DNA of 64,000 nucleotides from JALZKA01 sp963715405 (GTDB taxonomy: Bacteria; Actinomycetota; Thermoleophilia; Solirubrobacterales; 70-9): NCBI GenBank assembly GCA_963715405.1, contig OY970239.1, positions 1,426,001-1,490,000 on the forward strand, written 5' to 3'. The position numbers were made by a program, and so were the translations under genes. Of this stretch, positions 40,701 through 51,496 are shown one piece after another. How positions within the stretch are numbered: the first letter of the stretch is position 1; each line of letters opens with the position of its first letter. Under the pieces are notes generated by a model. The model did not search any database, was not told the DNA's origin, and saw nothing but the letters and a program-made list of their open reading frames with translations.

Positions 40701-41644
40701 GCGCGCGGCCCCAGCAGGGCGCAACCCCGCCGGCCGATCGCAAGCCGGTCTCTCTGCCGCAGCTCGGCGAGATGAAGGCGCGAGGCGAGGCGATCGTGAT
40801 GGTCACCGCCTACGACCACCCCTCGGCACAGGTCGCGGAGGAGGCGGGCGTCGACATGGTCCTCGTCGGCGACTCGGCCGCGATGACCGTCCTCGGCTAC
40901 GACTCGACCGTCCCGGTCGAGATGAACGAGATGCTGATGCTCGCTCGAGCGGTGAGGCGCGGCCTCCGGACACCGCTTCTCGTCGGCGACCTGCCATTCG
41001 GCTCGTATGAGCGCTCGAACGACCAGGCGGTGGAAAGCGCACTTCGCTTCGTAAAAGAGGCAGGCTGCGACGCGGTCAAGCTCGAGCGCGGTGGCGCATC
41101 GGTTGACCGCGCGCAGGCGATCATCCGTGCGGGCATTCCGGTCATGGGTCACGTGGGGCTCACCCCGCAGACGGCGACCCAGCTCGGCGGCTTGAAGGCG
41201 CAGGGCAAGACCGCCGAGCGCGCGGCCCAGATCGCAGAGGAAGCGCAAGCCCTCCAAGCAGCGGGCTGCTTTGCGATCGTCTTCGAGGCCATGCCTTCGG
41301 CCATGACCGAGGCGCTCATGCCGAAGATGGAGATTCCGGTGATCGGAATCGGTGCGGGCCTCGGCACCGACGGACAGGTCCTGGTCTTCCACGACCTCCT
41401 GGGCATCTTCTCCGGCCACGCTGCGAAGTTCGTCAAGCGCTACGCCAACGTTCGCGACGAGATGATCGCCGGGGTCCGGGCCTACGCCGAGGAGGTGCGA
41501 TCACGCGAGTTCCCGGGTCCCGAGCACATCTACGCAATCGATCCGTCCGAACTCGCGGAGTTCCGCGCCTATCTCGACCAGGCTTCGCTGACCAGAGACG
41601 CAGGTGGGACGTTCAGCCACTCAGACTGGGACTGGGGCCCGTAG
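40697..41644 (+). CDS. panB: 3-methyl-2-oxobutanoate hydroxymethyltransferase
   Basis: A 315-aa TIM-barrel enzyme that makes ketopantoate from 2-oxoisovalerate with methylene-tetrahydrofolate. Seen: VMVTAYDHPSAQVAEEAGVDMVLVGDSAAMTVLGYD (metal-binding Asp), VGDLPFGSYE, AVKLERGG, VMGHVGLTPQTATQLGG and IGIGAGLGTDGQVLVFHDLLG. It begins with GTG overlapping the panD stop (GTGA). The last ~40 residues extend past the usual core. Confidence 0.97.
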   Translation: MSARPQQGATPPADRKPVSLPQLGEMKARGEAIVMVTAYDHPSAQVAEEAGVDMVLVGDSAAMTVLGYDSTVPVEMNEMLMLARAVRRGLRTPLLVGDLPFGSYERSNDQAVESALRFVKEAGCDAVKLERGGASVDRAQAIIRAGIPVMGHVGLTPQTATQLGGLKAQGKTAERAAQIAEEAQALQAAGCFAIVFEAMPSAMTEALMPKMEIPVIGIGAGLGTDGQVLVFHDLLGIFSGHAAKFVKRYANVRDEMIAGVRAYAEEVRSREFPGPEHIYAIDPSELAEFRAYLDQASLTRDAGGTFSHSDWDWGP

Positions 41645-41705
41645 GCGCCGATTTGCAGGCATTTCGCCCGTAACCGGCGAGGGCGAGAGGTGTAAGTACT
41701 GTGCC

Positions 41706-41724
41706 GTCTCGCACTCCGCGAGAC
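41706..41724. other. 7-bp hairpin downstream of panB
   Basis: GTCTCGC and GCGAGAC with a 5-nt loop lie about 60 bp after the panB stop and 78 bp before DUF378. It could terminate the pan operon, although no T tail follows. Nothing else in this 157-bp spacer is recognisable. Confidence 0.35.
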
Positions 41725-41801
41725 CTATAGATGAAGCCTCCGGCGGAACTCACGCTTGTTTCGCGCAGAGCGCTCATCAGATCTAAAGCGAGGTATCGCT
41801 G

Positions 41802-42038
41802 ATGGAAACCCTCAAGAGATTCGAGCCGATCGCTCTTCTCCTCATGTTCCTCGGAGCCCTCAACTGGGGCATCCTGGGCATCACGGACGGTGAGACCAAC
41901 GTCCTCGCCGAGGTGTTCGGCACCGGGACGCTGATCGACGTGGTGTACGTCGTGATCGGAGTGGCCGGGCTCGTGATGATCCCCCGCCTGATGGACGCCT
42001 TCCACATGGGTCACGGCGCCCACCCCCGCGGCGTCTGA
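41802..42038 (+). CDS. DUF378 small membrane protein
   Basis: A 78-aa protein of the DUF378 family. Two membrane spans are visible (IALLLMFLGALNWGILGI and LIDVVYVVIGVAGLVMIPRL). It matches the small YuzA-like proteins; molecular role unknown. A weak GAGG site precedes the ATG. A strong terminator follows it. Confidence 0.86.
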   Translation: METLKRFEPIALLLMFLGALNWGILGITDGETNVLAEVFGTGTLIDVVYVVIGVAGLVMIPRLMDAFHMGHGAHPRGV

Positions 42039-42061
42039 CCCAATCCGCATCCGTAGCGCAC

Positions 42062-42087
42062 CGAGCCGGGCCTTCGGGCCCGGCTCG
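42062..42087. terminator. Strong bidirectional terminator hairpin
   Basis: An 11-bp perfect stem (CGAGCCGGGCC / GGCCCGGCTCG) closed by a TTCG tetraloop lies between the convergent DUF378 gene (ends 42038) and the acyltransferase gene (ends 42088). The stem is GC-rich and the downstream bases are T-rich (GTTACTTCTT), as expected for an intrinsic terminator. Confidence 0.8.
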
Positions 42088-42675
42088 TTACTTCTTGAAC
42101 TCGATCTCGCGGATTACCTTTGCCGGCGCGCCCGCCGCGATCGTGCCGGCTGGAATGTCCTGCGTCACTACTGAGTTGGCGCCAATCACGGCGCGGTCGC
42201 CGATCTTGACGCCGCCGGTGACGACGCAGTTGACGCCGAACCAGCAGTTCGATCCGATCTTGACCGGCCCGCGCGGCGTGAAGCCCTGCCATGTGATCGG
42301 GACATCGGGGTCGTCGTAGCGGTGGTCGCCATCGCCGACGAAGCAGCCGTTGGCGAACATCGTGTGGTCGCCGATTTCGATCAGCTCGATCGCGGCCAGC
42401 ATCGTGCCGCGATTGAGAAAACAGCCTTCGCCGATCCTGATCTCGGCCTCCGGCCCCAACGTGACCCAGCAGCCAGGCTCGAACAGGGTCCCCTCCCCCA
42501 CGCTGACGCGCCCCTCGTCCAGCCCGTCGAGCATCTCTCCCTCGTGCGGGCGGCGGACGAAGAACCCGCTCTTGGCGGCGTGCCGGTCGAGCCGCCGGCG
42601 CCGGCTCCGCGACGAATTCCGCTCATACCAGGCGCGCTTTTGCCGCCAGAGCTTCCACTGTTCGGGCGTGGGCAT
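42088..42675 (-). CDS. Left-handed beta-helix acyltransferase
   Basis: A ~195-aa hexapeptide-repeat acyltransferase (maa/nodL-like). The beta-helix shows in VTLGPEAEIRIGEGCFLNRGTMLAAIELIEIGDHTMFANGCFVGDG and VKIGSNCWFGVNCVVTGGVKIGDRAVIGANSVVTQDIPAGTIAAGAPAKVI, the usual C-terminus of sugar O-acetyltransferases. The ATG at 42675 is preferred; an ATG at 42708 gives 11 more residues. Acceptor unknown. Confidence 0.87.
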   Translation of the reverse strand: MPTPEQWKLWRQKRAWYERNSSRSRRRRLDRHAAKSGFFVRRPHEGEMLDGLDEGRVSVGEGTLFEPGCWVTLGPEAEIRIGEGCFLNRGTMLAAIELIEIGDHTMFANGCFVGDGDHRYDDPDVPITWQGFTPRGPVKIGSNCWFGVNCVVTGGVKIGDRAVIGANSVVTQDIPAGTIAAGAPAKVIREIEFKK

Positions 42676-42728
42676 CGCCCCACAGACTTCCAGACTCCGT
42701 TGATCCAAGTCGGCCCGCCGAACGGAAT

Positions 42729-45611
<2,883 letters not shown>

Positions 45612-45633
45612 ACGTTCCCAAAGTCTAGGGAGG

Positions 45634-45647
45634 CGAACGGATGTTCC
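45634..45647. promoter_or_regulatory. LexA-type SOS box upstream of uvrA
   Basis: CGAACGGATGTTCC is a close match to the actinobacterial SOS consensus CGAAC(N4)GTTCG, missing only the last base of the right arm. It lies 23 bp before the uvrA start, a normal place for LexA repression. The uvrB upstream region shows no similarly good match. Confidence 0.65.
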
Positions 45648-45677
45648 TACGCCTTTGCGAGGCTCGTGCGGAGTGTT

Positions 45678-45722
45678 CTCGCCTGCATTTGGCTCCGGTT
45701 ACCGGAGCCTGGTGCAGGCGAG
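45678..45722. repeat. Long hairpin related to the 46-bp repeats (copy 3)
   Basis: The arms CTCGCCTGCA / TGCAGGCGAG enclose a second perfect stem GGCTCCGG / CCGGAGCC around TTA, giving a two-step hairpin. The inner stem and the TGCA-flanked outer part resemble the copies at 2935 and 3887. It lies downstream of the coiled-coil gene and upstream of the uvrA SOS box, so it may end transcription from the GMC operon. Confidence 0.75.
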
Positions 45723-45738
45723 TGAAGTAACGAGGGGC

Positions 45739-46341
45739 TCAGCGCTTGGCGCGGGCCATTACGTCGTCGAGGAGCTTGTCCGAGCTGTCGATGTCGTAGC
45801 TCGAGCTCAGATGGTCCGCGATCTCTTCGCGGGAGGCGCCGTCGAGCGCCATCTTCATGGCCACGATCCGGGCCGCGGTGGCATCGTGGGAGCGCTCATT
45901 CGAAAAGCCGTTCGTCAGCTGCGGAGACTCGCGGTCAGGCTGGGCCGGCGCCGGCGGCTCGATCTCGGGGTCGGGCGGCATCGGCTCGGGCTCCGCCGGT
46001 GGCTGAGGCTCGGGCTCCGCCGGGGGCGAAGGCTCCGGCTCGACCGGTGGCATCGGCTCGGGGACCTCGGCCGGGCCGGGATCGACCTCGGACGACGGTG
46101 AGCTACTGAAGTTCCCCTCGAGGGCCGTCAAAGCTTCGCGAACCTTGTTCAGACGCTCCTGCGCCTCGGACTCGGCGCGCTCGCGAATCTTCTGAGCCTC
46201 TGCCTCGGCGTTCGCGATGACCTCCTCTGCCCGTTCCTCGGCGCCCGCGACGATCTCGCGCGCTTTCTCATCTGCCTCGTCGAGCGCTGCGCGCACGCGA
46301 CCTGTCACATCTTCGAGAACCTTCGCTGCATCCATGCTCAT
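45739..46341 (-). CDS. Coiled-coil protein with Pro-rich linker
   Basis: A 200-aa protein of unknown function. The first ~80 residues are a charged coiled coil (ARAALDEADEKAREIVAGAEERAEEVIANAEAEAQKIRERA...), like ATP-synthase b or DivIVA-type helices. A ~70-residue Pro/Glu repeat linker (EPEPSPPAEPEPQPP) follows, and a C-terminal helical domain (ARIVAMKMALDGASREEIADHLSSSYDI) ends it. The ATG at 46341 overlaps the GMC stop by 1 bp (TGATG), so the two are coupled. The shape suggests a cell-envelope or septal scaffold, but this is inference. Confidence 0.75.
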   Translation of the reverse strand: MSMDAAKVLEDVTGRVRAALDEADEKAREIVAGAEERAEEVIANAEAEAQKIRERAESEAQERLNKVREALTALEGNFSSSPSSEVDPGPAEVPEPMPPVEPEPSPPAEPEPQPPAEPEPMPPDPEIEPPAPAQPDRESPQLTNGFSNERSHDATAARIVAMKMALDGASREEIADHLSSSYDIDSSDKLLDDVMARAKR

Positions 46342-48200
46342 CAGGCTACCGCTACGGCCCTGCCGACGGCGCCGCTCAGCGCCATGATCGAAACCTGAGG
46401 GTTGACGCCGGGGCAGCCGGGAAGGATCGAGCCGTCCGCGACCCACACGCCCTCGACGCCGCGCAGGGCACCGGTCGGCCCCACGGGATGCCGTGCCGGG
46501 TCGCCTCCGGCGGCTGCTGTGCCCGTCGGATGAAAGGCAGCGAGGTGCATGCTCTTCGGCTTGAGAGCCTCTAGCGCCGGACCGACCTCCTCCGGGGAGC
46601 GGACCACGCGAGTACCCGACCCGAGCTCGACTTCCTCGGCGCCCGCGGCCAGCATGATGCGCGCCATGGCGTCGAGCGCCTCAATCAGGCGCCGCCCGTC
46701 GTGGCGTGCAAGGCGATAGCCGACCACCGGTGTGCGCGAGCCGAAGACGCGGCCCGAAGGAGCGTCCGCGATCATTGCACCGATCGCGGCAACGTGATCG
46801 GCATCCGCGATCCGCTCGACGAGCTCGGCGCCGAACCCGGGCGTGAGCATGGAGCCCATGCCGGGCGGCGTAGAGGTCGCTTCGATGAGGATCCCGCGCT
46901 TCGCGTGAAGCTCCTCCACGCCCGCGCTTTGCAGCACGCCGTGCCAAGCCACGACCGGTTCGGCAAAGCGAGCAGCCACCCCGATGGCGGGATGAACCGA
47001 GAGGCCGCGGCCCAGGCGGGGATGGCGTCCGAGACCGCTGCGCCGCAGGAGCGTCGGGGTCTCAAGCGCGCCCGCCGACACGACGACCCTGGGCGCCCGC
47101 AGCTCGATCGAGCGCCCGTTCGGCCGCCGCGCACGGACGCCGGTCGCCCTGCCGTTTTCCGTCAGGACCCGCTCGACCCGGAGTCTCGTCGCGATGGCCG
47201 CGCCGTGCTCGCAAGCAGCGGGCAGCGCGTTCATGTGGACCCCTGCCTTGGCGTTGTTCGGACAGCCGATCGCGCACTGGCAAGAGCCGCGGCAGCCCGG
47301 TGCGTTCCGCCGAAGCGGCGCGTGTTCCCAGCCGAGCGCAGCTGCGCCCGCCAGGGCAAGCTCGCCGTTTCGCCCCATCACTTCCATAGGGACCGGAGCA
47401 ACCCCGATCATCTCCTCGACATCCGATAGGCGCTCCTCGAAGTCGTCTCCAGCGATCTCGAGCCCGGCGCCGCGCCAGACGTCTACGACCGGCCGGGGAG
47501 GGCGGTAGCACGTACCGGAGTTGACGACGGTAGTGCCGCCCACAGCTCGCCCGGTCGGCAAGGCGATCGGGGGAAAGCCGAGCGCAATCGTCGCGCCGGC
47601 ATCGCGGTAAAGCGACGCAAACCGCTCCAGCGGGTGGGTCGCGCGGAGGCGACCCGATGTCCAGCGCTCGCCTTCTTCGACGATCAGGACGTCGAGGCCG
47701 GCGCGGGCAAGCTCGAGGGCTGCAAAGGCGCCGCCCGCCCCGGAGCCGATCACGATCGCGTCGAAGGACTCGCGCTGGCCGACGTCGTCGGGATCTCGGA
47801 GCGTCAGCGGCGGATCAGGGTGCGACGGCGGGTAGAGCGCGCCCGTGCTGCGAATCTCCCCTGAGAACTCGTCGCCGCCCGCGGCCATGAGGACCAGCGT
47901 CTTGAGGGCGTCAATCGCGGCGGAACCCACCGGCCCGGAGCCCGCGATCCGCTTGACGAACCGCGCGCGATCCTCAGGGGGCCGGCGGGCAAGACGCTTG
48001 CCCGAGGTTGCGACGGAGCCGCCTTGGAGCGCGGCGAGCCCGGCCGCGATGGCGGCACGCTGGCCGGCTGGCATCTGCTCGAGCAGAATTTGGGCGGCCG
48101 CGGCGACGCGCCGCGGATCTGGTCCGCCTGCCTCGGGCGGCAGAAGCGCTGCCGAGAGGTCTGACAGAGCGGACACTGGCGCGGACCCTATTTCACCCAT
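46341..48200 (-). CDS. GMC-family FAD oxidoreductase
   Basis: A 619-aa flavoprotein. The FAD motif AIVIGSGAGGAFAALELARAGLDVLIVEEGERW begins near residue 148, after a ~140-residue helical N-terminal region; ALPTGRAVGGTTVVNSGTCYRPP and SMHLAAFHPTGTAAAG with the C-terminal VADGSILPGCPGVNPQVSIMALSGA fit the GMC family (long-chain alcohol or sterol oxidase-like). CRGSCQCAIGCPNNAK is a Cys-rich segment typical of the group. It is translationally linked to the coiled-coil gene. Substrate unknown. Confidence 0.9.
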   Translation of the reverse strand: MGEIGSAPVSALSDLSAALLPPEAGGPDPRRVAAAAQILLEQMPAGQRAAIAAGLAALQGGSVATSGKRLARRPPEDRARFVKRIAGSGPVGSAAIDALKTLVLMAAGGDEFSGEIRSTGALYPPSHPDPPLTLRDPDDVGQRESFDAIVIGSGAGGAFAALELARAGLDVLIVEEGERWTSGRLRATHPLERFASLYRDAGATIALGFPPIALPTGRAVGGTTVVNSGTCYRPPRPVVDVWRGAGLEIAGDDFEERLSDVEEMIGVAPVPMEVMGRNGELALAGAAALGWEHAPLRRNAPGCRGSCQCAIGCPNNAKAGVHMNALPAACEHGAAIATRLRVERVLTENGRATGVRARRPNGRSIELRAPRVVVSAGALETPTLLRRSGLGRHPRLGRGLSVHPAIGVAARFAEPVVAWHGVLQSAGVEELHAKRGILIEATSTPPGMGSMLTPGFGAELVERIADADHVAAIGAMIADAPSGRVFGSRTPVVGYRLARHDGRRLIEALDAMARIMLAAGAEEVELGSGTRVVRSPEEVGPALEALKPKSMHLAAFHPTGTAAAGGDPARHPVGPTGALRGVEGVWVADGSILPGCPGVNPQVSIMALSGAVGRAVAVA

Positions 48201-48249
48201 CTCGCCGATGGACGGTGCTTTTGATCCTCATTCGGGGTACAAGTAGCTC

Positions 48250-49392
48250 GTGCCGACGCCGAAGGAGATCAACCCGCTTTACCGCGCTGTGCTGCTTGCG
48301 GCCGGCCTCCTGGTGCTCGGGCTCCTCTTTCGCGAGCTTCTGACGCTCGTCGTCGCGATCTTGATCACGGTGATCCTTGCGATCCCGCTGGCCCTCGCGG
48401 CCGACAAGCTCGAACGACGCGGCGTGCCGCGCTACCTCGGAGCGCTCGCTGCCCTTCTTGCCGGATTGCTCCTCGTGGCGGCCCTCTTCGCCATCGTCAT
48501 CCCGCCCTTCGTCGACCAGACGGAGGAGTTCGTGGACTCCGTTCCCGCGACGCTTCAGGACCTTGAGGGGCAGGCGGCCGACGCGTTCGGCATCTCCCCC
48601 GCGGAAGTCGGCGACAACGTCCAGGAGTTCCTCCAGCGCTACACCGAGGATCCGGGGAGCCTGATCGGGCCGCTCGCTCAGATTGGCCTGAGCGTGGTTG
48701 GGATCATCGGCGCCCTGATCTTCATGCTCCTGACCGCCTACTACATCGCGGTCAACCCGCAGCCACTCGTCAGGGGCATGTTCTCGCTCTTCCCGCCAGG
48801 GCGGCGCGAGGCGGCGAACGAGATCACGCTTCGCCTCCGTACGGCATGGGTTGGCTGGCTCCAGGGCGTGGTCGTGGACATGGTCGTAACCGGCGTGCTC
48901 CTCTACGCGGGCCTGGTCCTGATCGGTCTCGACTTCGCGATCTTCTTCGCGGTCTTCTCCGCGTTCCTTGTCGTAATCCCGTACTTCGGCGCGGTCATCG
49001 GCGCCGTTCCTGTCGTGCTGTTCGCCCTTGCGGATTCTCCCTCCAAGGCGCTCCTAGCGCTCATCGTCTACGTCGTCGTCCAGCAGATCGAGGGCAACCT
49101 GATCATCCCCCTCGTCATGGCTCAGCGCGTCAAGCTCCACCCCGCTCTGATCGCGATCGGCGTGATCCTCGTCGGCCAGCTCTTCGGCTTCATCGGCCTC
49201 TTCGTCGCCGTGCCGATCCTCTCGGCAGTGGTAATCCTGATCGACGAGCTCTGGGTGAAGCCGATCCAGGAGGAGCGGGGCGTGGAAACCATCGCTGAGC
49301 GGGAGGTGCCGGCGCTTCTAAGCGCCGAGGGCCTTCCCCAACCGCCCCCCGCTACGCCTGCAGCGCCTCCAGGTCCCGCCGCAGCTCCTTGA
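48250..49392 (+). CDS. AI-2E/PerM-family permease
   Basis: A 380-aa membrane protein of the UPF0118/AI-2E exporter family with about eight spans (AVLLAAGLLVLGLLFRELLTLVVAILITVILAIPLALAADKL, then IGLDFAIFFAVFSAFLVVIPYFGAVIGAVPVVLFA, and VVQQIEGNLIIPLVMAQRVKLHPALIAIGVILVGQLFGFIGLFVAVPILSA). It begins with GTG at 48250. Its last 41 bp overlap the convergent uvrB 3' end. Substrates of the family vary; many are not AI-2. Confidence 0.9.
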   Translation: MPTPKEINPLYRAVLLAAGLLVLGLLFRELLTLVVAILITVILAIPLALAADKLERRGVPRYLGALAALLAGLLLVAALFAIVIPPFVDQTEEFVDSVPATLQDLEGQAADAFGISPAEVGDNVQEFLQRYTEDPGSLIGPLAQIGLSVVGIIGALIFMLLTAYYIAVNPQPLVRGMFSLFPPGRREAANEITLRLRTAWVGWLQGVVVDMVVTGVLLYAGLVLIGLDFAIFFAVFSAFLVVIPYFGAVIGAVPVVLFALADSPSKALLALIVYVVVQQIEGNLIIPLVMAQRVKLHPALIAIGVILVGQLFGFIGLFVAVPILSAVVILIDELWVKPIQEERGVETIAEREVPALLSAEGLPQPPPATPAAPPGPAAAP

Positions 49393-51352
49393 GCTCGTCG
49401 CGGATCCGCGCCGCCTCCTCAAAGCGGAGCTCGTCGGCGGCGACGATCATCTCCTCCTCCAACTCTACGATCAGCTTCGCCAGATCGTCCGGGCTTGAGA
49501 TCTCTTCGTCGCCGATTCTGACCCGGCGGCGCCGCTTGGGTGACGTCTTCGACTCCATCGAGAGGAACTCGGAGATGTCGGAGATCCCCTTCTGGACCGT
49601 CTCGGGCGTGATCCCGTGCTCCTTGTTGTAGGCAAGCTGGATCTCGCGGCGGCGATCTGTCTCGGCGAGCGCCAGGCGCATCGCCTGCGTCTCGCGGTCG
49701 GCGTACATGAGGACGCGCCCTTCCTGGTTTCGCGCAGCCCGGCCGATCGTCTGAATCAGGCTCGTTTCTCCGCGCAGGAATCCCTCCTTGTCCGCGTCGA
49801 GGATCGCGACGAGCGACACCTCCGGCAGGTCGAGCCCCTCGCGGAGGAGGTTGACGCCGACGAGGACGTCGTACTCCCCGAGGCGGAGGTCGCGGATGAT
49901 CTGGATGCGCTCGAGCGTGTCCACCTCCGAGTGGAGATAGCGGACGCGGAAGCCGTGCTCGAGGAGGTAGCCAGTCAGGTCCTCGGACATCTTCTTCGTG
50001 AGCGTCGTGACCAGCGCTCGCTCGCCCTTGTCGACCGTCTTCCGGACCTCGTTCATCAGGTCGTCGATCTGGTTCTTGGTCGCGCGAACCTCGACGTCGG
50101 GATCGACGATGCCGGTCGGGCGGACGATCTGCTCGACGACGCGAGAGGCCTCCGACTGCTCGAACTCGCCCGGCGTCGCCGAGACCATCACAAGCTGGTT
50201 GATGCGCTTCATGTACTCGTCGAAGCGAAGCGGCCGGTTGTCAATCGCCGATGGCAGGCGGAATCCGTGGTCGATCAGGGTGCGCTTTCGCGATGCGTCA
50301 CCCTCGGCCATCCCGGAGATCTGCGGGATCGTCTGGTGCGACTCGTCCACGAAGCAGACGAAGTCGTCCGGGAAGTAGTCGATCAGCGTGTGCGGCGGCG
50401 AGCCTGGAGGCCGGTTGTCGAAGATGCGCGAGTAGTTCTCGATGCCGGACGTGAAGCCGAGCTCCTTGAGCATCTCGATGTCGTACTCGGTGCGCTGCTG
50501 GAGGCGATGTGCCTCAAGGAGCTTGCCGCGCTCGTTGAACCACTCGAGCCGCTCTGCGAGCTCGCGCTTGATCTCGATGATCGAGCGCTCCATCGCTTCG
50601 TCCTCGGTCACGTAGTGGCTCGCGGGCCAGACAGCGACGTGGTCGATGTCGTCGAGGATCTCGCCCGTCAGGGGATCGAAGTGGTGGATCGACTCGATCT
50701 CGTCGCCGAAGAGGTTGAGACGGTACGCCGACTCGGCGTAGGCGGGATAGATCTCCATCAATTCGCCCTTGGCCCGAAAGGTGCCGCGCGTGAGCGCCGT
50801 CTCGTTGCGGTTGTATTGCATGCGGACGAGCTTCTTGAAGAGCTCGTCGCGGTCGATCTGCTCCCCGACCTTGAACAGCTCCATCTGCTTCGAGTAGAGC
50901 TCGGGAGAGCCAATTCCGTAGATGCAAGAGACCGAGGCGACGATCACGACGTCGCGGCGGGCGAGGAGCGCGGCCGTCGCCGCATGCCGCAAGCGGTCGA
51001 TCTCGTCGTTGATCGAAGAGTCCTTTTCGATGTAGAGATCCTGCGCCGGCACATAGGCCTCGGGCTGGTAGTAGTCGTAATAGGAGACGAAGTACTCGAC
51101 GGCGTTATCGGGAAAGAACTCCCGGAACTCGTTGCAAAGCTGCGCGGCCAGCGTCTTGTTGTGCGCGATGACGAGCGCCGGGCGCTGCACGCGCTCGATC
51201 GTGGCCGCCATCGTGAACGTTTTGCCCGTGCCCGTGGCTCCCAGAAGCGTGAGGTACTTCTCCCCCTGGCCCAGGCCCTCGGCAAGACCGTCGATCGCCT
51301 TCGGCTGATCCGCAGTCGGCGTATAGGCGGGGTTCAGCTTGAACGAGGGCAT
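49352..51352 (-). CDS. uvrB: Excinuclease ABC subunit B
   Basis: A 666-aa helicase-like damage-verification subunit of excision repair. Seen: LTLLGATGTGKTFTMAATIERVQRPALVIAHNKTLAAQLCNEFREFFPDNAVEYFVSYYDYYQPEAYVPAQDLYIEKDSSINDEIDRLR (Walker A and beta-hairpin region), FVDESHQTIPQISGM, and a C-terminal UVR motif (LEEEMIVAADELRFEEAARIRDELKEL). The ATG at 51352 begins with the typical MPSFKLNPAY; an upstream in-frame start at 51403 is less likely. uvrA is 3.7 kb away. Confidence 0.97.
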   Translation of the reverse strand: MPSFKLNPAYTPTADQPKAIDGLAEGLGQGEKYLTLLGATGTGKTFTMAATIERVQRPALVIAHNKTLAAQLCNEFREFFPDNAVEYFVSYYDYYQPEAYVPAQDLYIEKDSSINDEIDRLRHAATAALLARRDVVIVASVSCIYGIGSPELYSKQMELFKVGEQIDRDELFKKLVRMQYNRNETALTRGTFRAKGELMEIYPAYAESAYRLNLFGDEIESIHHFDPLTGEILDDIDHVAVWPASHYVTEDEAMERSIIEIKRELAERLEWFNERGKLLEAHRLQQRTEYDIEMLKELGFTSGIENYSRIFDNRPPGSPPHTLIDYFPDDFVCFVDESHQTIPQISGMAEGDASRKRTLIDHGFRLPSAIDNRPLRFDEYMKRINQLVMVSATPGEFEQSEASRVVEQIVRPTGIVDPDVEVRATKNQIDDLMNEVRKTVDKGERALVTTLTKKMSEDLTGYLLEHGFRVRYLHSEVDTLERIQIIRDLRLGEYDVLVGVNLLREGLDLPEVSLVAILDADKEGFLRGETSLIQTIGRAARNQEGRVLMYADRETQAMRLALAETDRRREIQLAYNKEHGITPETVQKGISDISEFLSMESKTSPKRRRRVRIGDEEISSPDDLAKLIVELEEEMIVAADELRFEEAARIRDELKELRRDLEALQA

Positions 51353-51428
51353 ACCTTGGAGCTTAGGGTCGCTTCCAGCCGTCAAGAGCCGAAGCTGGCC
51401 CATTCCTCCTCGCCCGAGCTCTCCGCTT

Positions 51429-51458
51429 CATGAGAGGAAGTCTCACGTTCCTCTCATG
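51429..51458. other. Perfect 11-bp inverted repeat between divergent genes
   Basis: CATGAGAGGAA and TTCCTCTCATG are separated by 8 nt, in the 145-bp spacer between uvrB (minus) and the copper-oxidase gene (plus). The position fits an operator for a dimeric regulator or a terminator of either flank. It is not a LexA box. Confidence 0.6.
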
Positions 51459-51496
51459 CACGAATCACGCTTGAGATAGAAGCTTCCGCCGAATCA

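Noticed and set aside
41645..41801. Riboswitch upstream of DUF378
   Set aside because: Only one short hairpin is visible and no known riboswitch core could be matched by eye.
49616..51433. 605-aa open frame on the plus strand opposite uvrB
   Set aside because: It is the antisense of a fully conserved uvrB, without domains or a ribosome site; long antisense frames are common at this GC content.
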